64,000 nucleotides of DNA from Egicoccus sp. AB-alg2 (GTDB taxonomy: Bacteria > Actinomycetota > Nitriliruptoria > Nitriliruptorales > Nitriliruptoraceae): the NCBI RefSeq assembly GCF_041821065.1, contig NZ_JBGUAX010000006.1, forward strand, positions 345,322 to 409,321. Reading direction: 5' to 3'. Below are positions 9,587 through 21,437 of this stretch, one piece after another. Below the pieces are notes generated by a model, which worked only from the letters and a program-made list of their open reading frames with translations, did no database searches and had not been told where the DNA came from. The translations under genes and the position numbers were made by a program. Each line of letters starts with the position of its first letter. Position 1 is the first letter of the stretch.

Positions 9587-10120
9587 CTACTCGCTCGGCA
9601 GGTCCAGGTCGGCCAGCTTCGCCCAGCGTGGATCGGGGGCGGCGTCGGGCCGGTGGCCGCAGTCGTGCCGGTTGCGGTCGGTGCCGCAGACCTCGCACAG
9701 GCCCTTGCAGTCCTCGCGGCACAGCACGCGGACGGGCAGGTCCACGAGCAGCGCATCGCGCACCATCGTCGTCAGGTCGATCGCCGTGCGGTCGTCGATC
9801 AACTCGTAGCCCGGGTCCTCCTCGTCGTCGTCCTCGCGCTTCGCGGGGTCGACGAACAGCTCCGCGACGTCGCTGTCGACGTGCACGGGCTGCGGGGTCA
9901 GGCAGCGACCGCAGGGCAGCTCCAGATCGACCCCGACCGAGCCGCGCACGAGGATCCCCTCGACGACGGCGTCGAGGTCGAGGGCCAGCTGGATGTCGCC
10001 CCGCAGGGCGCCCTCGGCCGGGCCCCAGGCCTCCTCGCCGAACTCCTCGACCGCCGCGGCACGCGACAACGCCCGGGTGGCACCCGGGTTGTCGACGAGC
10101 TCGGTGACGGTGACGCGCAC
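9587..10120 (-). CDS. yceD: YceD/DUF177 family protein
   Basis: The 177-aa DUF177 protein carries the family cysteines: CGRCL in the middle and CREDCKGLCEVCG near the C-terminus, which probably bind zinc. YceD homologues are almost always encoded next to rpmF and are implicated in 23S rRNA or large-subunit maturation; the exact activity is unsettled. The GTG at 10120 is chosen because the preceding GAAGGT is a usable Shine-Dalgarno and the translation then begins at the family N-terminus (VRVTVTELVDNPGATR). Confidence 0.9.
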   Translation of the reverse strand: MRVTVTELVDNPGATRALSRAAAVEEFGEEAWGPAEGALRGDIQLALDLDAVVEGILVRGSVGVDLELPCGRCLTPQPVHVDSDVAELFVDPAKREDDDEEDPGYELIDDRTAIDLTTMVRDALLVDLPVRVLCREDCKGLCEVCGTDRNRHDCGHRPDAAPDPRWAKLADLDLPSE

Positions 10121-10324
10121 GGCGTGGGACCTTCGGACATGGCGTTGCTGGCGACACGCGAACGTCGGGCGGGACGCCCGGGACGTCGGTGCCGTGGTGT
10201 CTGCGCGACCGCGCCACGACGAGGCGTCGGCGCGCGACGCGAACGACCCGGCGAGGCCGGGCGGCGTGGACGCGGACGTCCACGGTACCACAGGCGCCCT
10301 AGGCCGTCGCGGGGGGTGGTGGCG

Positions 10325-10843
10325 TCAGCTCGCGGGCTCGTCGAGCTCGAACTCCTCGGCGAGCTGATCGGTGTCGAGCCGGCCGCGCAGCTTCTGACGG
10401 CCCTTCTCCACCGCCGTCAGCGTCTTCTGCAGCACCACCTCGAAGTTCGCGAGCTTGGCGTCGACGTAGTCCTCGGCCTCCAGCCGCATCTGGCGGGCCT
10501 GCTCGCGGGCGTCCTCGATCACCCGCTCGGACTCGCGGTCGGCCGAGCGCACCACCTCCTGCGTGGAGACGAGGCGTTCGGCCTCGGCACGGGCGTCGGC
10601 GACGATGCGGTCGGCGTCGGCCTGAGCGCGCTCGAGGATCTCGTCGCGTTCCTTGATGACCCAGCGGGCCTGCGTCAGCTCGTCGGGCAGCGCGTCACGG
10701 ACGTCGGCGACCAGGCCGTCGACCTCGGCCCGATTGAGCATGATGGAGGCCGACAACGGCACGGCCTTGGCCTCGGCGACCAGCCGCTCGAGCTGGTGCA
10801 GCTTGGCCTCGACGTCGAGGGGCACACCGCGGTGGTCCGACAT
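10325..10843 (-). CDS. DivIVA-type coiled-coil protein, SepIVA-like
   Basis: The 172-aa protein is mostly coiled coil, with heptad-rich Glu/Arg/Ala segments from about residue 8 to 150 and an acidic C-terminus. Length, composition and position near coaD, rnc, smc and ftsY match the mycobacterial septation protein SepIVA family, which localises to the septum and affects cell-envelope synthesis. The N-terminus lacks an obvious membrane segment. The functional assignment rests on family resemblance and context, so the role here is inferred. Confidence 0.8.
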   Translation of the reverse strand: MSDHRGVPLDVEAKLHQLERLVAEAKAVPLSASIMLNRAEVDGLVADVRDALPDELTQARWVIKERDEILERAQADADRIVADARAEAERLVSTQEVVRSADRESERVIEDAREQARQMRLEAEDYVDAKLANFEVVLQKTLTAVEKGRQKLRGRLDTDQLAEEFELDEPAS

Positions 10844-10906
10844 GGGGGCAACCTTGGCACGGGGGACGATTCGGGCGGAGGGTAGCGTCGGCCGTCGGGG
10901 CCCAGA

Positions 10907-11395
10907 TCACCCGCCAGCCGCGGCGAACTTGTCGCGCAGGGCGTCGGCAACGACGTCGGGCACGGTGCCGTCGAGCGGGCCGCCGTAGCGGGCGACCTCC
11001 TTCACGAGCGAGCTCGACAGATAGGAGTGCTCCGGCGAGGTCGACATGAACACGGTCTCGATCCCGCCGATGCGGCGGTTCATCTGCGCCATCTGCAGCT
11101 CGTACTCGAAGTCGCTGACCGCCCGCAGCCCCTTGCAGATGATGCCGATGTCGTGCGCCCGGCAGAAGTCGACCAGCAGGCCCTCGAACCGCTCGACGGC
11201 GAGGTTGTCGATCTCGCCGACGACGGCGCGGATCAGCTGCAGGCGCTCGTCGACCGAGAACAGGCCCTGCTTGCGGGGGTTCTCCAGCACCGCCACGGTG
11301 ACGTGGTCGAACCGTTCGCACGCCCGCCGCACGATGTCGAGGTGGCCCAGCGTGATCGGGTCGAAGCTGCCGGGCACCACCACCGAGACCGTCAC
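10907..11395 (-). CDS. coaD: Pantetheine-phosphate adenylyltransferase
   Basis: CoaD transfers AMP from ATP to 4'-phosphopantetheine, the penultimate step of coenzyme A synthesis. The 162-aa product has the nucleotidyltransferase motif PGSFDPITLGH near the N-terminus and the SSSLVKEVA motif near residue 125. The GTG start follows AGGAGG, and its first base overlaps the rsmD stop (GTGA), so the two genes are translationally coupled. The rsmD-coaD pair is conserved in bacteria. Confidence 0.97.
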   Translation of the reverse strand: MTVSVVVPGSFDPITLGHLDIVRRACERFDHVTVAVLENPRKQGLFSVDERLQLIRAVVGEIDNLAVERFEGLLVDFCRAHDIGIICKGLRAVSDFEYELQMAQMNRRIGGIETVFMSTSPEHSYLSSSLVKEVARYGGPLDGTVPDVVADALRDKFAAAGG

Positions 11396-11973
11396 CGCTG
11401 CCTCCTGACCGACGCGTCGTCGTCCCTGGTGCGCAGCTCGGCGCGGTGCAGGGCGGTGTCACCGTAGCGGCGGGGCGGTTGCGGGAGCAGTTCCACCGGC
11501 CACGGGGGTGGCGCGTCGCGTGCCGCTCGCTCGACGACCACCGTGGCGCCGTCGACGAGGTGGTCGAGCAGGCCCGCGAGTACCGCCTGCAACTCCTCGG
11601 CGTCGAACCGGTAGGGCGGGTCGGCGAGCACGACGTCGAACGGTGCGCCCGGCAGCGCGCCGCGCAGCGCCCGTCCGACATCGGTCGCGACCACCTCGGC
11701 GCCGGGCAGGCCGACGGTGTCGAGGTTGCGGCGAAGCGCGTCCAGGGCCGGCCGGGCGCGCTCCACGAAGGTCACCGAGGCCGCGCCGCGCGAGAGCGCT
11801 TCGATGCCCAGCCCGCCGGCACCCGCGAACACGTCCAGTACGTGCGCGCCGGGCAGCAGCGGCTGCAGGGAGGAGAAGAGCGCCTCCTTGACCCGATCGG
11901 TGGTGGGGCGCACGTCATGACCCTTGGGGGCGACCAGTCGACGCCCGCGTGCCGCACCGGCGACGACCCGCAC
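11392..11973 (-). CDS. rsmD: 16S rRNA (guanine-966-N2) methyltransferase RsmD
   Basis: The 193-aa SAM-dependent methyltransferase has the motif I segment VLDVFAGAGGLGIEAL and the catalytic VLADPPYRF. RsmD methylates G966 of 16S rRNA in assembling 30S subunits. It starts with GTG overlapping the stop of the peptidase gene by one base (TAGTG). It ends inside the coaD start (GTGA), so peptidase, rsmD and coaD form one tightly coupled unit. Confidence 0.95.
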   Translation of the reverse strand: MRVVAGAARGRRLVAPKGHDVRPTTDRVKEALFSSLQPLLPGAHVLDVFAGAGGLGIEALSRGAASVTFVERARPALDALRRNLDTVGLPGAEVVATDVGRALRGALPGAPFDVVLADPPYRFDAEELQAVLAGLLDHLVDGATVVVERAARDAPPPWPVELLPQPPRRYGDTALHRAELRTRDDDASVRRQR

Positions 11974-14141
11974 TAGCGCGGCGCGCCCGAGCGCGGAGCC
12001 CCGGCACCGACCCGGTCGATCACGAACGCGAGCACGCGGGCCTCGTCGCGCCAGGCGTCGTAGCGGCCCGAGCGTCCGGCGTGGCCGGCGCCGAGTTCGG
12101 TGCGCAGCAGGATCGGCCCACCGCCCGTCGCGGTGGCGCGCAGCTTCGCCACCCACTTGGCCGGCTCCCAGTACTGCACGCGGGGGTCGTTGAGCCCGGC
12201 CGTGACGAACAGCGCCGGGTAGTCGGCCGGCCGGACGTTGTCGTACGGCGAGTACGAGCGCATCACCTCGTAGTAGTCCGGCTCCTCGGGGTTGCCCCAC
12301 TCGTCGTACTCGATGACGGTCAGCGGGATCGACGGGTCCGACATGGTGTTGACGACGTCGACGAAGGGCACCTCGGCGACCGCGGCGGCGGCGAGGTCGG
12401 GCCGCAGGTTGAGCGCGGCGCCGATCAACAGCCCGCCGGCCGAGCCGCCACGGACCGCCAGACGGTCGCGCGCGGTGATGCCCTGCTCGACGAGGTGGTC
12501 GGCGCAGGCCACGAAGTCCGTGAACGTGTTCGGCTTGGCGAGGAACTTGCCGTCCTCGTACCAGCGGCGCCCCATCTCGCCACCGCCACGGACGTGGGCG
12601 ATCGCGAACACGAACCCGCGGTCGAGCAGCGACAGCCGGACGGGCGAGAAGCCGGGGTCGATCGAGATCTCGTAGGACCCGTAGCCGTACAACAGGCACG
12701 GAGCGGTGCCGTCGAGGGGGGTGTCGGCGTGCCGGACGAGGCTGACGGGCACCCGCGTGCCGTCGGCGGCGGTGGCCCATTCGCGCCAGGAGACGTAACG
12801 GGTGCGGTCGTAGCCGCCACGGACCGGCTGTTGCTTCAGCAGCGTGCGCTCGCCGGTGTCGAGGTCGACGTCGATCACCTGCGTGGGCGTGGTCAGCGAC
12901 GTGTAGACGATCCGCAGCACCCGCGAGGCGAAGGCGGGATTGGGGCCCGTCCCGGCGCTGTAGACCTCCTCCTCCATCTGCAGGACGTCACCCTCGCCCG
13001 TGTCCGGGTCGACGACCCGCAGCTGGGTGCGGGCCTGCGTGCGCTCGTGGAGGACGAGGTGGCTGGCGAACGCGTCGACGCCCTCGAGCCGCACGCCGGG
13101 ACGGTGCGCCACGAGGTCGCGCCAGTGCTCGCGTCCGGGCGTGTCGACAGGGGCGGTGACGAGCTTGAAGTCCTCGGCGCCGTCGGCGTTGGTCACGATC
13201 AACAGCCGGTCGCCACGGTGGTCGACGTCGTACTCCACGCCGTACTCGCGGGGCGCGACCAGGCGCGGCCGCGCGGCCGGGTCGGCGGCGTCGAGCAGAT
13301 GCCACTCGCTGGTGACCTTGCTGCCGATCGAGATGGCGAGGTAACGGTCGGACCGCATCCGGCCGACGCCGAGCCAGAACCGCTCGTCGTCCTCCTGCAG
13401 GACCAGTTCGTCCTCGGCCGGGTCGGTCCCGAGCCGGTGACGCTTGACCTGGTACGGCCGCCAGGCGTCGTCGGGCACGGCGTAGAGAAACGTCGCCGAG
13501 TCGTCGAACCACGCCAGCGAGTAGGCCGCCCCCTCGATCACGTCGTCGAGCAACTCACCGGTCGCCAGGTCGCGCACCCGGATCGTGAACCGCTCCGAGC
13601 CGTTGGTGTCGACCAGTTCCGCGGCGAGCTTGTGGTCCGGGCTGACCGCATAGCCGCCGAGCCGGAAGAACTCGTGCTCGGCCGCCTCGACGTTCTCGTC
13701 GAGCAGCACGACCTCGTCGTCCGGCGGTGCGGCCGGGTCGACCGGCCGGCGCAGGTCGTCGGGCAGCGTGCGGACGTCGTCGACGCCGGCCGGCGCTGCT
13801 CGCCTGCAGTGGATGCCGTACTGCTGTCCCTCGAGCGTGCGGCGGTAGTAGAGCCAGCCGCCGTCGAGCGTCGGGACGGAGGCGTCGGTCTCCTGGACCC
13901 GGCTGCGGATCTCCCCGAAGAGGGTGTCGATCAGCGGCTCGAGCGGCGCGAGGTGCGCCTGCGTCCACGCGTTCTCGGCCTCGAGGTGGGTGCGGACCGC
14001 CGGGTCCTCCCGCTCGCGGAGCCAGAACCAGGGATCCTCGACCGTCTCGCCGTGGCGGGTGACCTGGTGCGGACGGCGTTCGGCGAGCGGGGGCTCGGAC
14101 GGTGCGGTCACGTGGACGTCGACCTCGCGGGCAGGTGGCAC
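11973..14141 (-). CDS. ptrB: Oligopeptidase B (S9 prolyl oligopeptidase family)
   Basis: The 722-aa protein has an N-terminal seven-bladed propeller region and a C-terminal alpha/beta hydrolase domain. The nucleophile motif is RGGSAGGLLIG and the catalytic His lies in GAGHAGRSGR. Upstream, GYGSYEISIDPGFSP and HVRGGGEMGRRWYEDGK are typical of oligopeptidase B, a cytosolic serine peptidase cutting short peptides after Arg or Lys. A second GTG at 14111 with GAGG upstream is an alternative start that would shorten the N-terminus by ten residues. The gene lies 25 bases after the SLH-Rpf gene. Confidence 0.93.
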   Translation of the reverse strand: MPPAREVDVHVTAPSEPPLAERRPHQVTRHGETVEDPWFWLREREDPAVRTHLEAENAWTQAHLAPLEPLIDTLFGEIRSRVQETDASVPTLDGGWLYYRRTLEGQQYGIHCRRAAPAGVDDVRTLPDDLRRPVDPAAPPDDEVVLLDENVEAAEHEFFRLGGYAVSPDHKLAAELVDTNGSERFTIRVRDLATGELLDDVIEGAAYSLAWFDDSATFLYAVPDDAWRPYQVKRHRLGTDPAEDELVLQEDDERFWLGVGRMRSDRYLAISIGSKVTSEWHLLDAADPAARPRLVAPREYGVEYDVDHRGDRLLIVTNADGAEDFKLVTAPVDTPGREHWRDLVAHRPGVRLEGVDAFASHLVLHERTQARTQLRVVDPDTGEGDVLQMEEEVYSAGTGPNPAFASRVLRIVYTSLTTPTQVIDVDLDTGERTLLKQQPVRGGYDRTRYVSWREWATAADGTRVPVSLVRHADTPLDGTAPCLLYGYGSYEISIDPGFSPVRLSLLDRGFVFAIAHVRGGGEMGRRWYEDGKFLAKPNTFTDFVACADHLVEQGITARDRLAVRGGSAGGLLIGAALNLRPDLAAAAVAEVPFVDVVNTMSDPSIPLTVIEYDEWGNPEEPDYYEVMRSYSPYDNVRPADYPALFVTAGLNDPRVQYWEPAKWVAKLRATATGGGPILLRTELGAGHAGRSGRYDAWRDEARVLAFVIDRVGAGAPRSGAPR

Positions 14142-14166
14142 GGACCCGCCAGCCTAGGCGTCGGGC

Positions 14167-15150
14167 CTAGGTCAGGCCGAGCTTGCGGGAGCAGGCCGGC
14201 CACGCCCCCCAGCCCTGGATCGCCTGCAGGCGCTCGCCGCGGTAGATCTGCTCCGCGCGGGAGTGCTGGTGCGGGTAGCCGCTGCCACCCACGGCGCGCC
14301 ACGACGACAGGCTGAACTGCAGGCCGCCGTAGTAGCCGTTGCCGGTGTTGATCGACCAGTTGCCGCCCGACTCGCACTGGGCCAGCCGGTCCCAGATGGC
14401 CTCGCGCTCGGAGGTGGCGGCCGCCTGGGCCTTCGCCTCGGCCTCGGCCTGCTTGCGGGCCTCGATGCGAGCGAGACGCTGGGCCTCGAGCTGCTCGCGC
14501 TCGCGCAGCGGAAGGATCGTCACCCGGTCGACGAGGTGGAGCGCACGGGCCACGAAGTAGGCGGCCTGCCAGCGCGTCACCTGCTGGTGGGGGCAGAAGC
14601 CGTCCATGGGGTTCGTGCAGCCGGCGGAGATGCCGGCCTCGGCGAGCGAGTTGATGTTGACCGCATGGGTGCCGTTGGGGTTCACGTCGTTGAAGTGGGT
14701 CTTGCCGGTCTTGGGGACGCCGAAGGCGCGGACCAGCATGGACGCGACGTGCTGGCGCGAGATGCGCGCGTTGGGGCAGAAGTCGTCGCCGTCCTCGCCG
14801 CAGCCGTTCGTGATGCCGGCGGCGGCGAGGGCGTCGATGTTGGCTTCGTGCTCGTGACCGGCCGTGTCGCCGAAGCGCCCCGGCTCGCCCGGCTCGAGGT
14901 CGAGCGCCCGCACCAGGATGGCGGCGAGCTGACCGCGGGTGAGCGCACGCTCGGGGCAGAAACGCCCCTCCTCGCAGCCGAGGATGATCTCGCGCTTCGC
15001 GAGGGCGTCGACGGCGGCGGCGTAGGTCTGGCCACGGGTGTCGTCGAAGTCGGCGGCCTCGGCGCTGGTCGGGAAGGCCAGCGCGGTGGCGACGGCGACG
15101 GCGACGGCGAGCAGCAGGGCGAGCGGTAGGTGGGCGCGGCGAAGCAGCAC
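14167..15150 (-). CDS. Secreted SLH-domain protein with C-terminal Rpf/transglycosylase domain
   Basis: The 327-aa precursor has a signal peptide (about residues 1-32, ending SAEA). Three S-layer-homology repeats follow (about 34-86, 95-147, 153-205), each with a Cys pair and a FCP-x5-TR/SR motif. Then come a charged helical linker (215-250) and a resuscitation-promoting-factor domain (250-325). The Rpf catalytic Glu is E260 in AQCESGG, and GNGYYGGLQFS and QGWGAWPAC are intact. Rpf proteins cleave peptidoglycan and help dormant cells regrow; SLH domains tether proteins to wall polymers. GTG at 15150 is chosen over 15195 because CCGGAG precedes it. Confidence 0.92.
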   Translation of the reverse strand: MLLRRAHLPLALLLAVAVAVATALAFPTSAEAADFDDTRGQTYAAAVDALAKREIILGCEEGRFCPERALTRGQLAAILVRALDLEPGEPGRFGDTAGHEHEANIDALAAAGITNGCGEDGDDFCPNARISRQHVASMLVRAFGVPKTGKTHFNDVNPNGTHAVNINSLAEAGISAGCTNPMDGFCPHQQVTRWQAAYFVARALHLVDRVTILPLREREQLEAQRLARIEARKQAEAEAKAQAAATSEREAIWDRLAQCESGGNWSINTGNGYYGGLQFSLSSWRAVGGSGYPHQHSRAEQIYRGERLQAIQGWGAWPACSRKLGLT

Positions 15151-15518
15151 GGATCGACTCCGGGGGGTCGGGAACGCCGAGACGTGGGTCGGCACGGGCG
15201 GCGCTACGGACCCGGGACGGCGTTGCCACCCCGGCGGCGCGGCGGCGAACCGTGACGAGGCCGTTGCGGCTTCGCAACCGGGTCACGTCGGCCCGACGCC
15301 GCCTCCGGGACCGCCACACCGGGACAGAGGTCCCGGCTGGGGGTCAAACCGCGAACCCTGCACGGACGGCCCCGTACGTGCGGGTACGCGGCCGTCTGGG
15401 CGTTCTCGGAAACCCCTGGTCACGGCACCGAAGCGCCCCCGTCCGTTCGGGAAGTCGTGATCGTCGCAATCGCGACGTTCGTTCGCGCGCTGTGTGCACG
15501 AATCGGGGGGTGCAGGGT
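15151..15518 (-). promoter_or_regulatory. Structured 368-nt gap and probable 5' leader of the SLH-Rpf gene
   Basis: This gap holds no gene. Four perfect or near-perfect stem-loops are visible: 15251-15287 (CGTGAC/GTCACG enclosing GTTGCG-GCTT-CGCAAC), 15319-15336 (CCGGGAC/GTCCCGG), 15365-15396 (GACGGCC/GGCCGTC enclosing CGTAC/GTACG) and 15462-15477 (CGTCGC/GCGACG). An 11-bp inverted repeat (GTGCAGGGTTC at 15510-15520, GAACCCTGCAC at 15353-15363) brackets the two distal hairpins and begins in the stop codon of the upstream gene. Some hairpins may be a terminator for that gene; the rest suggest a regulatory leader RNA. Confidence 0.5.
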
Positions 15519-17492
15519 TCAGGCCGTGTCGGCCCTGGCCGCGGTGAACGCCGCCAGGCTGTCCGGGTTGGCCATGGCGCCGGGGTTGGCGACCGCGGCG
15601 AGCGGTTCGCCCTCGAGGAGGCGCTTGACCGGCACCTCCATCTTCTTGCCGGAGATCGTGCGCGGGACGGCCGGCACGACGTGCACCTCGTCGGGGACGT
15701 GGCGCGGCGAGAGCTCGCTGCGGATCGCATGGGCCAGCCGCGCCCGTAGGTCGTCGTCGAGGTCCTGGCCGGCCGTGAGGACCACGAAGAGCACCAACCG
15801 GTCGAGGTCGCCGGCCCGGTCGGTCAGGTGCACGACCAGCGAGTCGGCCACCCCCTCGACGTCCTCCACGACCGCGTAGAACTCCGAGGTCCCCATCCGC
15901 ACGCCGCCGCGGTTCAGCGTCGCGTCCGACCGCCCCGTGATGATGCAGGTGCCGCGATCGGTGATCTCCAGCCAGTCGCCGTGGCGCCACACCCCCGGAA
16001 TGTCCTCGAAGTAGGCGGCGCGGTAGCGGCTGCCGTCGGCGTCGTTCCAGAAGCCGACCGGCATCGACGGCATGGGCCGCGTCAGCACGAGCTCGCCCCG
16101 CTCCCCCACCACCGGGTGCCCGTGGGGGTCGAACGCCTCGACCGACGCGCCGAGGCAGCGGCAGGGGATCTCGCCGGCGTGGACGGGCAGCAGCGGGGCG
16201 GCGGCCACGAAGGCCGTGCACACGTCCGTGCCGCCCGACGCCGAGCAGACCTGGACGTGCTCTCCCACGGCATCTCGGACCCACCCGAACCCTTCGGGTG
16301 GCAGCGGCGAACCGGTCGAACCGATCTGCCGCAGGCGGGAGAGGTCGACCTCGTCGCGGGGGCGCAGGCCGGCCTTGCGACAGGCCAGCAGGAACGGCGC
16401 CCCCACACCCAGCACGTCGAGACCGGTCTCCGCCGCCAGCCGCCACAGGGTCATGAGGTCCGGGTGGGCCGGGTCGCCGTCGAGCAGCACGACGGTGGCG
16501 CCGACGGTCAGGCCCGACACGAGGTAGTTCCACATCATCCACCCGGTGGTCGTGAACCAGGTGAACACCGACCCGTCGCCGAGGTCGTGGTGGAGCCCGA
16601 GGATCTTCACGTGCTCGAGCAGGATTCCCCCGTGCCCGTGGACGATCGCCTTCGGCAGCCCGGTCGTCCCGGAGCTGTAGAGCACGTACAACGGGTGGTC
16701 GAACGGCACGGCCTCGAACCGCAGCGGCGCCGGTTCGGCGAGCAGCTCCGCCCAGCTGGTCACACCCGGGAACCGGGCGCGATCGACCGCGTCGTGCAGA
16801 TAGGGCAGGACGACCGTGGCACGCAGGCTCGGGAGGGCGTCGCGGATGTGGGCGACCTCGTCGTGCCGCTCGACGGTCCGCCGGCCGTAGCGGTAGCCGT
16901 CGACGGCCAGCAGCACGGTCGGCTCGATCTGACGGACCCGGTCGACGACCGCCTTGACCCCGAACTCCGGGGCACACGAGGACCACACCGCCCCGATCGC
17001 GGCGCAGGCGAGGAACGCCACCATGGTCTCGGGGACGTTGGGCAGGTAGCCGACGACGCGGTCGCCGGGGCCGACGCCCAGGCGGCGCAACCCGGCCGCC
17101 GCACGCGCGACCTGGTCGCGCAGGCCGTCGCGGGTCAGCACCACCTCGTCACGCGTCTGCGAGCGGGCGACGATCGCCGGCCCGTCCCCCGTCCAGCGCA
17201 GGGCCTGCTCGGCGTAGTTGAGGCGCGCACCCGGCAGCCATACCGCGCCGGGCATCGACGCGTCGGTCAGGACGCGCTCGTAGGGCGCGTGCAACGGCAG
17301 GTCGAACCAGGCGACGAGCGCGGCCCAGAACGACTCCGCGTCCTCGACCGACCACCGCCAGGCCGCGTGGTAGTCGGGCAGGTCGAGGCCGTGGGTCCGT
17401 TCCACCCACGTCAGGAAGCGGCCCATGTTCGTGCGCTCGCGGGCGTCGTCCGCCGGCTCCCACAGCAGCGTGCCCAACTCCACTTCGCCCAC
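15519..17492 (-). CDS. aacS: Acetoacetyl-CoA synthetase (acetoacetate-CoA ligase)
   Basis: The 657-aa acyl-adenylate enzyme has the AMP-binding core YSSGTTGLPKAIVHGHGG, an N-terminal acetyl-CoA-synthetase extension (ERTNMGRFLTWVERTHG) and a C-terminal lysine region (PRTISGKKMEVPVKRLL). Length and the IGSTGSPLPPEGF and SGGTDVCTAF motifs fit acetoacetate-CoA ligases rather than acetyl-CoA synthetases. It would activate acetoacetate with ATP and CoA for ketone-body use or polyester turnover. The GTG at 17492 has GGAGG upstream. It lies downstream of recG on the same strand. Confidence 0.93.
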   Translation of the reverse strand: MGEVELGTLLWEPADDARERTNMGRFLTWVERTHGLDLPDYHAAWRWSVEDAESFWAALVAWFDLPLHAPYERVLTDASMPGAVWLPGARLNYAEQALRWTGDGPAIVARSQTRDEVVLTRDGLRDQVARAAAGLRRLGVGPGDRVVGYLPNVPETMVAFLACAAIGAVWSSCAPEFGVKAVVDRVRQIEPTVLLAVDGYRYGRRTVERHDEVAHIRDALPSLRATVVLPYLHDAVDRARFPGVTSWAELLAEPAPLRFEAVPFDHPLYVLYSSGTTGLPKAIVHGHGGILLEHVKILGLHHDLGDGSVFTWFTTTGWMMWNYLVSGLTVGATVVLLDGDPAHPDLMTLWRLAAETGLDVLGVGAPFLLACRKAGLRPRDEVDLSRLRQIGSTGSPLPPEGFGWVRDAVGEHVQVCSASGGTDVCTAFVAAAPLLPVHAGEIPCRCLGASVEAFDPHGHPVVGERGELVLTRPMPSMPVGFWNDADGSRYRAAYFEDIPGVWRHGDWLEITDRGTCIITGRSDATLNRGGVRMGTSEFYAVVEDVEGVADSLVVHLTDRAGDLDRLVLFVVLTAGQDLDDDLRARLAHAIRSELSPRHVPDEVHVVPAVPRTISGKKMEVPVKRLLEGEPLAAVANPGAMANPDSLAAFTAARADTA

Positions 17493-17562
17493 GACCTCGT
17501 CCCTCCACGTCGCCGGGGGCGCCGACCGTAGTCGTCGAGCCGCTGCGGACGGCCCTCCGGTG

Positions 17563-19805
<2,243 letters not shown>

Positions 19806-19809
<4 letters not shown>

Positions 19810-21437
19810 TCCACACCGACCCAGAAGCGGGCCGGCCGCTGGCCGGCGTCGACGACCTCGAGCTCACCGGTGGCCGCGTTCCCGACGAGCGAGGTCGCGC
19901 CCTCGCGCTCGTCCGCGTCGACGCCGGCCCCGACGAGCAGGGTCACCAGTTCCGCGGCCGGCACGTCCAGCCGCTCGCAGACGGTGGACAGGACCGCCAG
20001 GGGGTCGTCGTCGGCCAGCACGACGCGGCCCTCCACGACCCCGAGCCACTGGCCGGTCCGCACGGCGCCGATCGGCGTGTCCGCGTCACGAACGGCCGCC
20101 ACCACCTCGCCGGCCCGCACCGCCGCTGCGGCCGCCCGCACGTCGGTCACGGCCTGCTCGGCCGGTGCGGTGGGATCCAGCACGGCCAGCGCGGCCAGGA
20201 CGGCCGGCGGCGACGCGGCCGATTCGACGACCTCGAGCGGCCGTCCGCCCTCGGCCACCGACACCGCCGCAGCCTGATGGGCGGAGGCGACCGCGTTGCG
20301 ATGGCCGGGCAGCAGCAGGACCTGTTCGGCGTCGACGGTGCCGACCGCGTTCAACAGGTCGGCGACCGAGGGCAGCGCGCCCGCCCGGCCGGACACGACC
20401 GTCGCGCCGGCCCGTTCGGCCAGCGCCGCGAGCCCGTCACCGTGGAGGACCGCCACCGCGCCGACCCGCCGGCGCGGGCGCGCCGCCCGGTTGGCGGCGA
20501 TCTGGTCGCCGAAGTGGGTCACCTCGATGTCGCTGGGCGTCCCGAACCGCAGACCCTCCTCGATGGCGGCGCCCACGTCGTCGGTGTGCACGTGGACGTT
20601 GAGCAGCCCGCCGGCGGCGACGACCACGACCGAGTCGCCGAGCACCTCGAGGCGGCGACGCAGCGGTGCGGCCGCCTCGTCGGCGGCGTCCAGCAGGTAT
20701 TGGACCTCGAAGCGGTGGTCCAGCGGCGCGTCGCAGGCCGCCGTCCCGTGCGGCGGGTGCGGCGCCTCCTGCACCGGCGGCGGGTCCTCACCGGTCAGGT
20801 GCCCGTGGACGGCGGCGAGCAGGACCTCGAAGCCGCGGGCACCGGCGTCGACCACGCCGGCGTCGCGCAGCACCGCCAGCTGCTCACGGGTGCGCTCGAC
20901 CGCTTCGCGGGTCGCCGCCAGCACCCGGGCCGAGGTCTCCACGAGGTCGGCGCCCGCGCCGGCGGCGAGCTGGGCGGAGTCGGCGGCCCGGGCGAGGACG
21001 GTGAGGATGGTGCCCTCCACCGGCTCGGCCACGGCCTCGTAGGCCAGCTCCCGCGCCCGTTGCAGCGCCCGGGCGTACAACGGCGCGTCGACGGCACGTT
21101 CGTGGCTGACCACCTCGACCACGGCGCGGATCACCTGGCTGAGGATCACTCCGGAGTTGCCGCGGGCGCCTCGCACGGCGCCGCGGATGACCGCCTCGGC
21201 CTGCTGACGAGGCGGCGTGTCGGCGGCGGCCCGCAGCGCGTCGAGGCCCGCCCGGACCGTCGAGGTCATGTTCGTACCGGTGTCGCCGTCGGGGACGGGG
21301 AAGACGTTCAGGTCGTCGATGGTGTCCCGACGGGCCGCCAGGGCGGCGTGCACGCGCTCGAGCAGCGCCGGCAGCTCGGCCGCCGCCAAGGGCGCTCCCC
21401 CGCCGTCGGGCACCGCCACGTCCTTCGTCTCGCGCAC
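19806..21437 (-). CDS. DAK2-domain protein (FakA/YloV-like)
   Basis: The 543-aa protein starts with a DhaL-type nucleotide-binding domain carrying LNVFPVPDGDTGTNM near residue 45 and GARGNSGVILSQ near 115, followed by the DUF1949-like and C-terminal domains of the FakA/YloV family. In Firmicutes FakA phosphorylates fatty acids bound to FakB (DegV-type) proteins. No FakB is in this window, so fatty-acid kinase activity is inferred from family only. It is coupled to recG by a four-base overlap and divergent from rpmB. Confidence 0.92.

Noticed and set aside
15196..15518. c-di-AMP (ydaO) riboswitch before the SLH-Rpf gene
   Set aside because: The conserved elements around GGGGTGAATC and the paired ligand sites are not present; only generic stem-loops are seen.
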